DNA of 64,000 nucleotides from Immersiella caudata (GCA_030512335.1 JAULSU010000001.1:434001-498000), one strand, 5' to 3'. Counted from the stretch's first letter, positions 29,729 to 42,634 are shown. Made by a program: numbers and translations. Notes: generated by a model from the letters alone, not told the origin.

Positions 29729-32700
29729 CTTTTTCGAGCCCTTGAGGGAACGGTACGACTAACCATTCAAGAGGTTACTTCCTTGGGTTGAGTTGATGGT
29801 GATGTCACACCGATAGGTACTCATCAGCCGGTATACCAACCGGTGAACATGAGGGGGCAAGGCGGAATCCGTCAAGAGTTGGAGTTGGATATCGTGAAGT
29901 TGGATATTCCGTGACACGACGATGCATCACTCGGGCGTAGCCGTCTGCAATGATCCTAGAGTTGTCGGTGAGCATAGACTTGGAGCGACTTCCACCAATG
30001 GAATCAAGATACCAAAGTAAAGACTCGTGAGAACAGACCTTGCCAGCCGTTTCAAGTTGAGATCTACACACGCGGAAACGCGTATCACTTACCCGGGCAG
30101 AACGTCTGGATCACACAGAACTGACGATCACCTTCAAGGTTCTCCCCGTATGACGTCTAGGCGTTGCGATGCAGATGGCCCGTCTCCGCGAGATACCTCG
30201 GCTTTCATCCTTTGGATCCCCCACACGAACGCAAGCACCTAGAAACGGATGACAATCAAGCGGGAATCTTGCTCACTCCGCTTCTAAGGCCTCTAGGACA
30301 TCACAACTGGTCGTGATTTCCTAGATGACGTACTTTTACTTCCTAGGGTGCCGGATTCAAGCCGCTACACACCCTTTTCCTAAAGAGCATGGTCGACATG
30401 ACCGAGAGGCGGAGTTACAGCGGCGATATTGCAGAAGTAGACGTCCGGTGTGAACATAATACGAACACCAGACTACCCGCATGGCACCAAAGGTTTCAAT
30501 TAGCTCCAGCTGTTAACTTTTTCATCGAGAAACTGCCCGAGCGATAGTACGTCAACTAAGAATGGCAAAGATCCGGCTGATGGAGGCGTTAATGTTGGGT
30601 GCTCCAGAAATTATTCCCCTCAAACAGGCACCTATCACGAAACAACCCCTTCTTTTCCACACTTGACGCTCATGAAGTGGAGTGTCCATCTTGCAGATCA
30701 GCATCTTTGGCCTTTTTTAAGCCCCGTCTGACGTTGATCCCTCTTGTTGCACCTTGATAGTTGAACCGCTTGATCAAGAGGGGGTATTTCACCAAGAATC
30801 AAGATAGATGCCAAACATTTTTTGGGTGTGTTACATAGATCACGTCCGTGTTTAGATTTAGATCGACCTCTCATTGGTATGTCGACTCAGGGGTTCAGAT
30901 CTCCGGCTGCGTAATATTTTCTTTCACCCGGCTGGCGCAGTTAGGCTGTTCCAACAAGCATTGCTGCTCTACCCGCCCCCGCCCCTGACGTGCATCCATC
31001 TCGTACCATTCGGTTCCAAGTCGCTTGCATCCGCTGGTACGTCCGCTTCTCCGTCCTTGTGCGTTTATCTTGGATGTTTACCTAAAAACAGGTCATCATC
31101 TTGGACCGGTCTAAAGTTACGCGTATTTGGGTTTGGCGTAAGTCTCACCCGCTGAGTCTCGCTGCGTGCAGTAAACCTTGATGACAACATCAAGAGGTCT
31201 ACCTCCTGAAGATTCCGAAACGCCGTGAAAATAACTTCCCAATCCTTATAAATAGCACGTAATTAGCTGCAGCTGTCCCCCATGCCGAGTGACACGGCCA
31301 AAAGACTGCGCCCGGGACGAGATATGGGGCATGCTGAAGCGGGCGTGTAAAGATGTAGGTGCGTCATCATCTACGCCACCCTGAGTCTAGTGAGCCTGCA
31401 AAAGATTGAAGAAGTTGCAATCCGCCTTGTTTCTGATGCAAGCCTACATCAAGACACCCGGCTTCTGACGCGTTCATTTTACTCAACTCGGGAATTCCAC
31501 TGCAACGTGACACGGTTCCGGTTTCCTGCAGCCGTAGATTCAGCGCTGAGGTAACTGACAATCAGGAAGAGGCACTTGGAACTTTATGGTCTGACTTCTT
31601 CGCCTCGACGGCAGCAAGGATCGCCGAGCAGTTCCTCAACTCGAAACTGATGATTCTTCTTCAACCAAACAGTCCAGCACCCAATCGCATATTCAACAAA
31701 CCACTGCTCATCCCGTGGCCTCTTCCAACAGCAAGTTCCTCAACGTCGCCGAATGGGTTAAGAACCTTGCTGGCAGCGGAATACCCCGTAGAGGTGCCAA
31801 GGACGGGGAAACCTGGAATCTGCCTACGCCGCTTGCCGACCGCAACGCCTCCCGTGCGAGGCGAAACGCCAAATTTAATTGCACAGCGTCCCGGGTGCGC
31901 CAAGGTTTACCCATGTCTTCATGACACGACTGGAGGGGGAGGACGGCAAGAGGGTTTTGAGGCCTCCTGGCTGCCGTTATGTTGGGTGGGGGTTGAGGAA
32001 ATTTGCTCAACCTGATGAGTCCAGGGGGGATTCAGGGGGGGTTAGCGGCCATTGGTCTCAGCCCCTGAATCCCCAGGGTGTTCAAGTATGTTTTGTTGTC
32101 TCTCCGTCATGACAACCAGTCATCCCTTCCTCAGGGACAACCCCGAGTCATGTAAACACCCATCAGCCCGTTAGCGTCTTTCCCCACGTGGAGACCCTCG
32201 CATGTCAGAATCTTGTTGCCTTCCAAGTGTCTCGGTTAACACAAACGGCTAAGTGAGTCTACGGCGCAGCTGCGGCGTGTTGACCGCGTAGCAATTCGAC
32301 GAGGCGCAGCGCCATTCAGATCCCACTAGGAATGTGACCTCCTCGTTCGAGAAGACAGACCGAACGTCCACGCAGAATTTGCTGTGGTCGTCATCGATTC
32401 CCTTGTGCAAGAACAGGGTAGTCTTGCGATGGGGATTGGTGCTCGCGTGGTGCTGGTGGCGCCGTGCCGCAATCCTGCCGGGAGGCTCCCGGGGAAGCCA
32501 CCCCGGGGGGGAACCGCCAACACCTGCAAGGAATCAAAAGGGCTTCGAGTAACTCCGGAGTCCGGTCTCTGTGTGGGGCATGGCCCTGAGAGACAAGCTC
32601 TTGACATCAGTCCACAATCCTGAGCAGAGGAGTCCGGGCGGTCTATCTGACCGAAGTCGAAGTTCCACTGGGGAAAGAAAACTGTTCCTAGTGAAAATTC

Positions 32701-32961
32701 CCCGCCAACTTCCTTGACTTCCGCGAGCGTGCGATGAATGCACCTATGCTGCCATATCCGAACTTTCCGCGCCATGACCAGAAGATGTGAAGAAAACACT
32801 GGCGATGATGGTGCTGTGCTTGGAAGGCGTGGGACACGCAGTTAGCATCACCACGGTAAACCTCCTCCTGCAAAACCATCCGTACCCCGTCTTTGGCAGC
32901 CGTATTTGCCCAGGGGGGTGTTCTTTCTGCCATTCGCTTTGCAATTTCCGCCGATCCTGTG
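29729..32961. other. Gene-poor stretch of about 3.2 kb
   Basis: Only open frames below about 160 codons occur, with no recognisable family, signal peptide or splice pattern. A perfect 13-base inverted repeat is listed separately. The stretch may contain old, decayed sequence. Confidence 0.5.
32026..32074. repeat. Perfect 13-base inverted repeat with a 23-base spacer
   Basis: The left arm GGGGATTCAGGGG (32026-32038) and the right arm CCCCTGAATCCCC (32062-32074) would form a GC-rich hairpin. No flanking target duplication or transposase is seen. Confidence 0.8.
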
Positions 32962-34064
32962 TTAGAGACGCCGGCGGACCGCTCTGCCCGCCATCAACTC
33001 GCAGCCCCATGATTTTGGTGACCCATCGGTGCTTGTCTGGACAGCAAATAACAACGCCAAGTTTCTATCTTCACCCTGATGTTTCCGAGACGCTGTGACG
33101 TAACCGTGGAGCAGTGTCGGGTTGTCATCCACCCTTCTGAGAGTCAGAAATGGGCTCCTGGAAGGATCGGGGTTGAACCCTGGTCGTCCCAGTGGAAGGC
33201 AGATTGCAATGTCAACCCCCTCAGACAAGCCAAATCCCCATGGTTCTAGTTGGTCCCATTGTCGGTGCTTTCCCTCTCGATACCCAAGTCTCCTTGACAA
33301 CGTGGGATCATTGAAAATGGCGATGTCGGCGAGCTCTAGGGCCTCGGCAGCAGAAGCCGACAAGTAGAGATCAACGTAACTGGAAGGGAAGTTGTAGCGC
33401 GAAACAGGTGGAACCGATATGCGTCCTCCCAGATTCGAAGTGGCCATCCCACCAGACTTCACAGCCAGTTATCCCATGTCGGACTCGATGTTAGTGCTTG
33501 TGACTAATCCTCGCTCGTGAATGGCCTGAAATGTTTCGGCAAAGCATTCCACGGTTGGCGCAAGAGAACTCTCTGGTTCCAGCAATTTCCAACCGTTGTA
33601 AGGCAAGGTTTGATATGGCCTTTGCTTCTTCCAAGCGAAGATGCTCTTGCCTGTGCTCTTCTTGATGATCTCCTCTTGAAGCCAACTGAACGCTCGGAGC
33701 CCTTCGCCGTACTATAGGGACGCGGAAGAGTCCAAGCAACGATTAGGCCATGTGTCCGACCCTAGTTGTTCTCCTTCGCGAAGCCCACGAAAGATTTTCT
33801 GCAGTGGATAGACAATAGTATCTCAGCTTCCCGGCAAGCGTCGAGAATCTTGATGAATCCCAATTTCTCCTTGATGCGCTTCACCTCGTCCTCGTCACGC
33901 ACAAACCCCCATGGAAAACATGGGACGCGTTGGTCCTGCGCGTATATCCACTCTTGGTACGACACTTCGGCATCGGCCCAAGTATGAGATAGAATTGCGT
34001 ATCGGGGTATCCTGCCGTCGAAGAATTCACCAAGTTTGAGCGACGCGGTGTTTATTGAAGGCAT
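32962..34064 (-). pseudogene. Relic of a HET-domain gene
   Basis: The first piece (34064-33762) starts MPSINTASLKLGEFFDGRIPRYAILSHTWADAEVSYQEW and runs to KLGFIKILDACREA. This is the classic N-terminal HET start (L-x-x-F-x-x-x-I-P-x-Y-A-I-L-S-H-T-W). It then stops. The central HET blocks (CIDQ, RGWTLQELLAP) are missing. Downstream in other frames, AFSWLQEEIIKKSTGKSIFAWKK (about 33690-33630) matches the stretch that normally follows the HET domain, and a 166-codon frame at 33462-32962 may be the rest of the C-terminus. The middle seems to have been deleted and the frames broken, so the gene is probably dead. The reading is by motif only. Confidence 0.6.
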
Positions 34065-35583
34065 TCCGGAGGGCGACCAGACTCGGATGATTGTCGGCGC
34101 GGCAAAGAAGGTGAGCGTTCACTCCTATTATGTGATTTACCAGGCAGGCCACAAAGCCAAGTGCGTGTCCCAGCATTGATGCATGTGGTTCTACGACTTC
34201 TTCAGCGCCCAGAGATGTGTGACAAGGAGGAGTAAAAAGCAAAATAGAATTGTCTGGGACAAATGAGACATGATAGGAAGCCAGTCAAGGGTCACCAAGT
34301 GGCCGGAGTTCTTCTAGACGGTCAAGTATTCGCAGGCAAACGAGGCAAATCCTAGCGCAACGGTCGTTGTTGAATTGGTGGGAATGGAGGAATGTTGGGT
34401 CCAGATCTCACCCTCAGCCTTGAAAAGTTCCCGATAGCGATTAGATTTTCATTTTCTAGGAAACTGCCCCAAAATGACAGCTACAGGCTGCGCAGGAAGG
34501 AGCACCTCAAAGTCTGGCGGGGAAGGCGGCTGCGTCGTCATCGGGGAGCCCCACTGCTTGCTTACACCCGCCCCAACGACAGTCCAGGTTCACAATACTG
34601 CGGCCGGGTTGAGATTGACAGATTGGCGACCAAATGGAAATCCGGGGGGTCAGTCTGTTCGAAGCCAAGCAGTTGCTGCTGCAAAAACGGCTGCCGACGC
34701 GATCTGGTCGCGTCAAGCGTTGAAGTGGGCCTCCAACATTAAACGAAGCACCCACTCCGCTGCCGCGGCAGACCACATCGATTTCACACTGTCTGCGAGC
34801 GCACACTTCGCCAAGCGAGACGACCTGACAGATCAGCGAAAGCACGGTAAAACAAAATCATCAACCAGTCTGCCAGGAAGAACAGGAGCCTGCAGAGCAG
34901 GGGCCGATGGAGGGACGACTTGTCGCGCCAACCCAGGACAGTCAGTGCTCCAAAAGAGCGCGTCGCTACGGCGGTGAATTCACAGTCTAAGAGTGGACTG
35001 TTCTTTTGGGATACGGGGGTTTCAGTTATCCATTGTTCGAACCTGCGCCTGGGGTCGACATTGGAACAGATGCTCCTTCTAACGCAAGCCACCTGACGCC
35101 AACCTCAGGGTTCGCCCTTGATCGAGGGCTGGATGGGAATCATGGAGCCGCAAACTCCCAACTGTTTGAAGGCATTGGCCATTTCTCACTAGTGACAGCT
35201 GCTGGCCGCTGCGATTTGCGCCGCGAACCGGGGTCCAATATTCCAGGTTATCAGCCATCACATCTGTTCGGGCTAAGCGGGAAAAGGAACGATTGGTCGC
35301 GCAAACGCGCTGTTTTGGCGGTAGGTCTACCTTGCAAACCTCTGGCAAGCGACCATGAAAATGACAAACTGACGTGTCGCAACTATAGTGCGGTTTTTGA
35401 GACACCGGACTCAAGTCTGGTGAACAAAGCTCCAACAGAGCTGAGGACAGATATATTCTTCGTATCGAGCGTCCTGACATCTTTGCCAATTACTCACACC
35501 TCTTTTGCTCCCAAATGCTTCCCTCCACCGTCATCCTTTTCAGCATCTGTCCATTCGCTTCTCCAGCTCCATCACAAGAATCA
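34065..35583. other. Stretch without a recognised gene
   Basis: Overlapping open frames up to 198 codons exist on both strands (for example 34474-34977 and 35006-35602 on plus), but none shows family motifs or a coherent exon structure. Confidence 0.5.
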
Positions 35584-36855
35584 TGCAGGACTTCAAGGTT
35601 GACCCGGCGAGTCAGTGTCGTGCTTCGGATGATACCCGTGTTAGACGGGTCAGGAGGAAGGTTTGGGAAAACGGCCCATCGAGTTGAAGGCGTTCCTCGA
35701 GTTTCTTGGCTGCTACCGTGGCAAAGACTTTACACAGCTCGGTCGCAGGTTTAGGGACGACTTGTTTGCCTGGATGGCTGAGTTTCGGGGCGACCTCATC
35801 CAATGGCGGCCGGAAATTTGCAACACTTTCCTGGCTTCTTCAACAACCCCAACGGCACCACAAAATCCGAGTTCACCGTGCTCGCCAGAATTGGTCTCGT
35901 CAATGTGAGCGGCGGGCAATCCGCGACCCCGTCCTTACCAGCCAACCGAAACCCTCAAATTGCTGAGAACGGGTTCCCAGCCGCCGTCGAACTTGGTGGC
36001 GACCGTTCTTACACAATGTCTAAGCTGCAGCGCGACACTCCCATCAACACAGAGACACGACACGTCGTCGGGAGACCCGGGCCTACCGTAGTGCCAATAC
36101 CCGCCCCCGCGCGACTCCCCCCGTACCTAGGAACAGGCACGTACAGACAGCAAGAGCTTCATCTTCTTTGCGCGGAGGAGGCCTATGAATGGCTCACCAA
36201 AGCAAAAAACACGATTGTCAAAATGGCCGAAATACCCACCAATGCTGCCGGTCGGGGGCTTCTTCTCCAGATGGCGAGGGATATTCCGGACTTTTCAGGA
36301 CATGTCGAAGTTGCCCGGTGTTACTTTGGGAGCAGAGATGGGGCCATTTTCAGCAACAACACGAGACAGCAGACAATCAAACGACTTTGTTTCGCCGGCG
36401 AGTACCTCGGGTAGCACACCACGAGAGAGCGGAGGCGGCAGCGAATCCGATCCCATCGTCATCGCTGATGAATTGGAGGATGACGTTTGCAGCGGACCGC
36501 CTCCCGCAAAGCGTCGCCGGACGGAGCAACCCGCACCTCAGGGTTCACATCTTCCCTCACCTCTGCCTGCACCGCGAGAGCCCTCACCCCCCATCCGCTC
36601 ACCATTGAGGGACGCCCCGACAGGACTTCGCGATTCCGTGAGGAGTCATATATTCCCCAGCGTCCTAACTCCGGCCGTGGCGAAACCACCCGACGGCCTG
36701 GATGCTCCGTTCCACATCCCGGGCCACTATGACTTCCACAGGCGCAGGCGACAAGGTTTGCCCCTCATCGCAGCGAATAGGATAGTGACGATCGTGGTGT
36801 CGGCCGTGACGAGAAATGGAGATGACGATAAGTACATCGTGTTGGTGAGGACCTC

Positions 36856-36887
<32 letters not shown>

Positions 36888-36925
36888 AACAGGATGCGCA
36901 AGTTGTGCTAACGTCAGACCAGTGA
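35584..36925 (+). CDS. Hypothetical protein, possibly nuclear; exon structure uncertain
   Basis: No family is recognised. Two frames look protein-like. The first, 35803-36414, has an ordered stretch around ELHLLCAEEAYEWLTKAKNT and LLLQMARDIPDFSGHVEVARCYFGS. The second, 36185-36925, has SESDPIVIADELEDD, a hydrophobic core flanked by acids like a SUMO-interacting motif, then AKRRRTE, a basic nuclear-localisation-like patch, a Pro-rich part, and a short structured end. A likely intron lies at the end: donor GTGAGG at about 36845, a C17-A11 tract, and acceptor ACAG at about 36892. It would leave YIVL joined to DAQVVLTSDQ. An upstream frame from 35584 (MQDFKVDPASQ) may be the first exon, but reaching the next frame needs a shift near GGGAAAA at 35660. 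The whole model is tentative. Confidence 0.35.
36855..36882. repeat. Homopolymer pair: 17 C then 11 A
   Basis: An uninterrupted run of 17 C (36855-36871) is followed directly by 11 A (36872-36882). It probably lies in an intron of the hypothetical gene. Confidence 0.85.
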
Positions 36926-37805
36926 AGATGTGTAGCCATATTCGGTTGATATGAGAGGACACAACGGCTAGGCGCACTGATTTGTATTGCTGCTACCGTA
37001 ATGCTGGGCGGGTTACATGGAATGCGGCTGGAGTTTGGACGGGACGCTGGGGGGGTGGTTACACAAGGCAGAACATTGCATATTTTATCGAGGCTTTGCT
37101 CCCAGAAGGAGCTTCTGGTACCCTGTCACACGAGAGCGGTGAGGGTACCCGAGGGCTTGGGTGCGGTAATATGCCGCTTTTGCGCCAATGTGCGCAACGT
37201 AATATCGCCTGTGTCAGATCCAGTGTATAGGTCTGTCAGACCGTTCAACTTGCGCCTCCAACGATGGCCGGTTAATTCAATCCTTTTGCGATCTCAGCCA
37301 GCTGACAAGCATGCTTACGATAACCAATCATCGCTATCTTTGTCAGTCTAGCAGTAACTCTGTGTTATGCTGTCTGAGGTCGCAAGAACCCGGCCGCAAG
37401 GGGTTAGTCAACTGATGTGCAAATATTGTCAATAATAGGAGTTGCATGAGTAGTAGCGGGATATTCGGGATGTTCATTTCCAAGTCCATCCTGCGGGGAA
37501 CTACCAGGTACAACACTGCAGACAGCCAACCGTGGAGTTGGCGTGGACACAAAACGGCCGTGCATCGGTACCCCCTGTGCAGGGACTTTTGGACTCGCCG
37601 CAATGATCCCTCCAATATTGCTACAAGCCACACGGCGCAGCGAGATGTCGGATCCTCCAGCAAGTCCCCCCCTGGGAACCAATGTCGTGGCAACGCCGCT
37701 CAACGACGACAAGTATAAAGCTACCAGAAAATCCTGGTAACTTCCCTTGTTCGTCGAACTGTTCACTCTGTCCTTCAGGAAGTACGTCAGTGAACACCAG
37801 ACACA
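36926..37805. other. Stretch without a recognised gene
   Basis: Open frames of up to 138 codons on the minus strand lack similarity. The 3' end is the likely promoter of the lipocalin-like gene at 37806. Confidence 0.5.
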
Positions 37806-38346
37806 ATGAAGACTGACCACATCATCAAGTCCCTAGCAGGCACCTGGTCCCTCCTCAACACAACCTTGTAAGCCACCACCTCCCCCCTTATTCTAAAATC
37901 ACAACCTAACAAATCCTCCCAGCTACTCCCTCGACGCCCCATCCACCCCAACCGGCAACAACACCAAACAAACCGGCCTCTTAATCTACTCCCCCAACGC
38001 CTACGTCTCCGCCAACTTCGTCTCCACCGAACCCGCCCAACGTCCCCCCCACCTCATCGCCAACGAAGTCACCAACGGCACCGACACCGACTGGGCCCTC
38101 ATCGGGAAATATGCACTTGCCTACAGCGGCCCCTTCAGCATCAATGCCAGTGTCCCCGCGACGAGGAAGAGGGGGCACGTGTTGCATGGGCCGTTGACGG
38201 TTGCGAATTTGCCGTCGTTGGAGGGGAGGATTTTGGCGAGGGATTATTTGGTTTTTAAGAAGGGAGGGGAGGAGTTTTTGAATTTGAGTATTACGAATGC
38301 GGAGGCGAGGAGGAGGGCGGATGTGCTTTGGATGAGGATTGCTTGA
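37806..38346 (+). CDS. Small lipocalin-like protein
   Basis: Two exons, 37806-37867 and 37923-38346 (donor GTAAGC, acceptor CCCAG, in phase), give 161 residues. It starts MKTDHIIKSLAGTWSLLNTT, the G-x-W start of the lipocalin-like family. It continues with TGLLIYSPNAYVSANF, WALIGKYALAYSGPFSI and a final DYLVFKKGGEEFLNLSITNAE, the alternating-strand pattern of the small beta-barrel Lipocalin_5 type. There is no signal peptide, so it is probably cytosolic. Fungal members bind hydrophobic molecules or help isomerise or cyclise metabolites in some pathways; no substrate can be named. The second exon switches from C-rich to G-rich coding strand at about 38160. Confidence 0.75.
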
Positions 38347-41053
38347 GGGGGGTTGGAAGGGAGGGGGGTTGTTGGGAATGGTGGGCAGGGTGTTGGCAAG
38401 TCTTGGATGGTTTTCTGGATAACTGAATCTAATTTTGAATGAGAATTGCATTGATCTGAAAGCGGGCCGAAAGATGCAGATACAAATGGGCTACTCGCCT
38501 GTATGTGTAGTTCAAAGTCGATTCTCATCGGGAATGAGCGGGGGGAGCGTAGGATGCGGCGGGACTCTGGAAACCGCACTCGTGCGTCGGGCAACAAGTC
38601 GTATCTCGCAAGCCCCATGATGCCGCAAACCAGGTAGGCGGGGAGAATGCGACTTGGCGTACTCCACGTTTGTTGGCATTTGGCCGCGGAGCGGACCGCA
38701 GGATCTGCAGCAGCCCAAGTTCAGCTCAAGGGTCAAGGTTTTCCCGGCATGTACGAGGCGAGCGCTGAGACTTCAAGGGCCAGGGGTCCTGCGAGAGTTG
38801 TCAGGTTGAAGGGAAGGGGCGCCCCGTAGCTGCAAAGAAATGCAGGTGTCTCGGCTGCCGACACTGACGCTGCATGAGGACACCCCGGATTGCACCTTCC
38901 TCCCACAAAGCCGAGGACAGCAAGAGCGGTTAGCACTGCTGAAAGCCCACGTAAACCAAGTGCCGGACAATCTGTCGACTTCGACGCGAAAGAGCGGCTG
39001 CAAATGCGTTATTACCTAGCCAACTTCAATCCTCGAGGCGGTGAAGACTGGCCCAACCCAGCGCTTCCATCCTGTCCTCCCTCCTCATCCTGAGACCTCA
39101 GCTGCACCTTGACGCAAAAGTACCTGTCGTCAGCAGGCTTCCATCTCAAACGCTCGAGGTTCTCACAGTGTATGTGATGTCCTCACATCGAGGTTATTCC
39201 AATGCTAATTAACACTAAGCCAGCGCAATCCCAAACGCGCAACTCATCCAGATCGATATCGTTCAACCCAATTAGTACCATTCACTGCAGCTAAAGGTAC
39301 GCCTCGTCAAACAAGCCACAGCAAGAGTCGCAGCGACCTGTTCGCAAACAACATGGACGCCGCGTCACAGTCAACCGGAAGCTCGACAGTATGCGCTTCG
39401 CCGCTCTCGAGATTTGCCGTGTCAGTGCTACCCGTCACCTGCAGCCGGCGCCCATCAGTTCGGCCCATCCCTTCAACCGCCACCACCACGGCAGTCATTT
39501 TCGACATTACGCCACCCACCTGCGCATCAGGGGCTCAGGTCCCTTGATACCGGCCAAGATCCAAGATCTACCTGTGCACACCACATGCAATGATCAACGC
39601 CGATAAACCCGAACATTTGGGGTAACGAAGGGGCTCTTCAGTTCACACACAAACGCTCTAGAAAGTTCCACCCAACGCCGAGACGGCCCAATATCAACAC
39701 CACCTCCAATCCGACGATCCCCCGTGCCTGGCGGATAATTCTCGGAAAGGAATGCGGGCGAACTCAACCTCTGTTGAGTGACCCCTGAATATCTCAACCT
39801 CCGGACAACACGGGCCAGGCACAGGCTACATCTTCATCAAATGAACCGTACTTTCGGTCTGCAGGCTTTGTTGAAGCGCACATCCAGTTGTCCCGCGGTC
39901 GAGATCTCGGCAAATTCAGCATCCCCTTTCTTCCAAGCCCATCTTGCGCCTCCTTCAACTTTGCCGCTAGCCCCCGGCCATCCCCTACACGAAGCGGCAG
40001 GGCGGGATGAGGTGCTTGCAGTCTAGTGGGCGCAAATACCCACGAATCGCACGCAAGTGTATGTCCGAGGAGAAGACCGGGCTACAGCGCCAGCATAAGT
40101 ATCGCCTGTCAAGATCCGGAGCGGAAGTTGTAATAAGTCTTGGGCGCTATACCCACGAGTCAACAAATATCCAGGCGACGTTTAATTTTACCCACACATA
40201 TCCGAAACTGCAGCTACGACGTTCTGGGCGACGGGGATGCCCCCACTCGTTCCTAACGGCGAACCGGGTTATTTTTCGGGATCGCCAAGGCCACAGAGTA
40301 CGGATGCGTCGCCGCTCTCGGATCTAGAACGCTTTCGGAGCCTGAGTGGCTGAGATGAATAATATCCAGTGCGGGGAACTTCATTGCCTCGCGTTCCGGT
40401 TGTTGGGACGGCAAGATGTCAGACGGGGTGATTGAGGGCGGGCCAAATGTCACCCTAATCTACCCGCAGGAACCGGAGCGTGGGAGCATTGTTCTGCGCC
40501 TCAATCCGCCGAAGGAAGTGCACACACCTTGCGTGCTGCAGTCATCCGCATCGCGGAAGGAGTTCCTGTTCGCGACCCATCCCCCCCATTATGGGGTAAT
40601 GCCCGCCGATCCTGCCTGTCTGGCAGGCTATATTCCATGGCATCCGCCTGAAGTTACTAACGCCTACCCGAGACGGGAAGGTCGCAGTAGGACACCACCT
40701 CACGACGCGGTTGTCGTCTGCCGGCTAATTCGTAGAGTTCACACCCCGGAGCTCCGGTACCTGCCTACCCACGAGGCGGGTTCCTGGGCGGCTTGCTGGG
40801 CGTTGACGACATATTGCTATTGGGTTGCAGAGCCATCCTCCTGGGTCTCGCCACCCATCCTGCCATGCGATCCAACGCGACGCGGTGGATCATAGCCTAG
40901 GATGTCGACCCGGATTTCCGCTGGCGAGGGTAGGGCCAAAGTCGCGCAAATTCCTATATATCTGGTAGGGGACTCGTGAACACTCTTCTCGCCTCTCGAG
41001 CGTCGTCTGCGGTGTTAGTCCCTCTTTTTTGCACTAGTCACATCCCCATCACC
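38347..41053. other. Gene-poor stretch of about 2.7 kb before the AA7 oxidase
   Basis: No gene, tRNA or mobile element is recognised. An open frame of 159 codons at 40416-40895 has no similarity. A CTATATATC element at about 40951-40960 lies close to 95 bases before the ATG at 41054 and is a likely TATA box for the oxidase gene. Confidence 0.5.
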
Positions 41054-42634
41054 ATGCGCGCCGCTGTCGCCGTTGGGCTCTTGGCCCCGCTTGTGCAGGC
41101 CCGGGCCATCGTTACCCGAGCCGACATTGAAGCTTGCCTTGCTTCTTCGGGCGTTCCCTACGACACCAAGGGCACTGCCGACTGGGCGCGCGACTCTGCG
41201 CCCTTCAACCTTCGCGTGCCCTACACCCCTGTCGCCATCTCGGTGCCCCAGACCATCGACCACATTTCCAAGTCGGTGATTTGCGGCAAGAATCTCGGCA
41301 TCAAGGTTTCGGCCAAGTCTGGCGGCCACAGCTACGCGTCGCTCGGATTCGGTGGCGAGGATGGCCATCTTGTTGTGCAGCTCGACCGCATGTACAATGT
41401 CTCGCTCGCCGAGGGCAACATTGCTGTCGTGCAGCCGGGTGTGCGCTTGGGACATCTTGCTACCGAGCTTTACGAGAAGCACAAGCGCGCCGTCGCCCAC
41501 GGAACCTGCCCTGGGTAAGTACCGTCTCGATTGATGTGCTCCGAGTCCTACTAACAGTGCAAAGTGTCGGTATCTCGGGCCATTTCGCCCACGGCGGTTT
41601 CGGCTTCAGCTCGCACCGTCACGGTCTCGCCGTCGACGCTGTTGTCGGTGTCACCGTTGTCCTCGCCGACGGTAGCGTTGTTGAGGCTTCGGAGAAGCAG
41701 AATGCCGATCTCTTCTGGGCCATCCGTGGTGCTGGATCCAACTTCGGCATCGTCGCCAGCTGGAGACTCCAGACCTTCGAGGCGCCCTCCACCCTGACCT
41801 GGTTCAGCGTCAGGCTCAACTGGACCGCCGAGACGTCGGTTGCCGGTCTCGAGGCCCTTGAGGTCTACGCCCGCAACACGATGCCTTCCGAGCTCAACTT
41901 CCGTGTGTCTGACTACAGCCGCGGCAACCCCGGTATTGAGGGTCTCTACTATGGCACCGACGCTGAGATGCGCGCCGCCATTGCACCTCTCCTTACCACC
42001 GCCGCCCCTCTCGGCGGCATCACCGAGTCCCACACTGTTAACTGGATCGACGCCGCCGTGCACTACTCCTTCTACGAGACCATCGACTGGATCGCCCCCA
42101 GCCCTGTGAGCCCCTCCCTCCATCCAGTCCCTGAATCCCAAAAAACTAACAACCCTCCAGCAAGAAATCTTCTTCGCCAAGTCGGTTACCCTCAAGGGTC
42201 TCTCCGGCCAGTCCGCCAAGAACTTTGTCGACTACTGGTGGAACAACGCCACCCAAATCACCGACCGTGGTTGGTGGTTCCAGCTCGACATGCACGGCGG
42301 CCAGCACTCCACCATCGCCGCCACCTCCAACGCCGACACCGCCTACGCCCACCGCGACAAGCTGTACATCATCCAGTTCTACGACCGCATCGAAAACGGC
42401 ACCTACCCCGCCGACGGAACCAAGTTCCTCAACGGGTGGGTTGATGCTGTTACGAAGCCCCTCAATGCGAAGGACTGGGGTATGTATATCAACTATGCGG
42501 ATACGACTCTCAGCCGGGAGGAGGCGCAGAGGTTGTATTATGGTGATAACTTGAGGAAGCTGCAGCAGATCAAGGCCAAGTATGACCCGACGGAGCTGTT
42601 TTATTATCCTCAGTCTATTGAGCCTAAGGCTTAG
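41054..42634 (+). CDS. Secreted FAD-linked oxidase, AA7 / berberine-bridge type (gluco-oligosaccharide oxidase-like)
   Basis: Three exons, 41054-41514, 41565-42105 and 42161-42634, give 491 residues. It begins MRAAVAVGLLAPLVQARA, a secretion signal. The FAD domain has SGGHSYASLGFGG, whose His is one covalent FAD site, and AHGTCPGVGISGHFAHGG, whose Cys is the second, so bicovalent flavin is expected, as in gluco-oligosaccharide oxidases. FWAIRGAGSNFGIV is the usual PCMH-fold block, and YDPTELFYYPQSI is the BBE C-terminus (normally D-P-x-x-x-F). These enzymes oxidise sugars, oligosaccharides or polyketide and alkaloid substrates with O2, releasing H2O2. The sugar-oxidase group fits best, but pathway roles are also known. 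The gene lies near the P450 and monooxygenase, separated from them by a HET pseudogene. Confidence 0.9.

Noticed and set aside
40416..40895. Open frame of 159 codons before the AA7 gene
   Set aside because: No recognisable motif and no sign of splicing.
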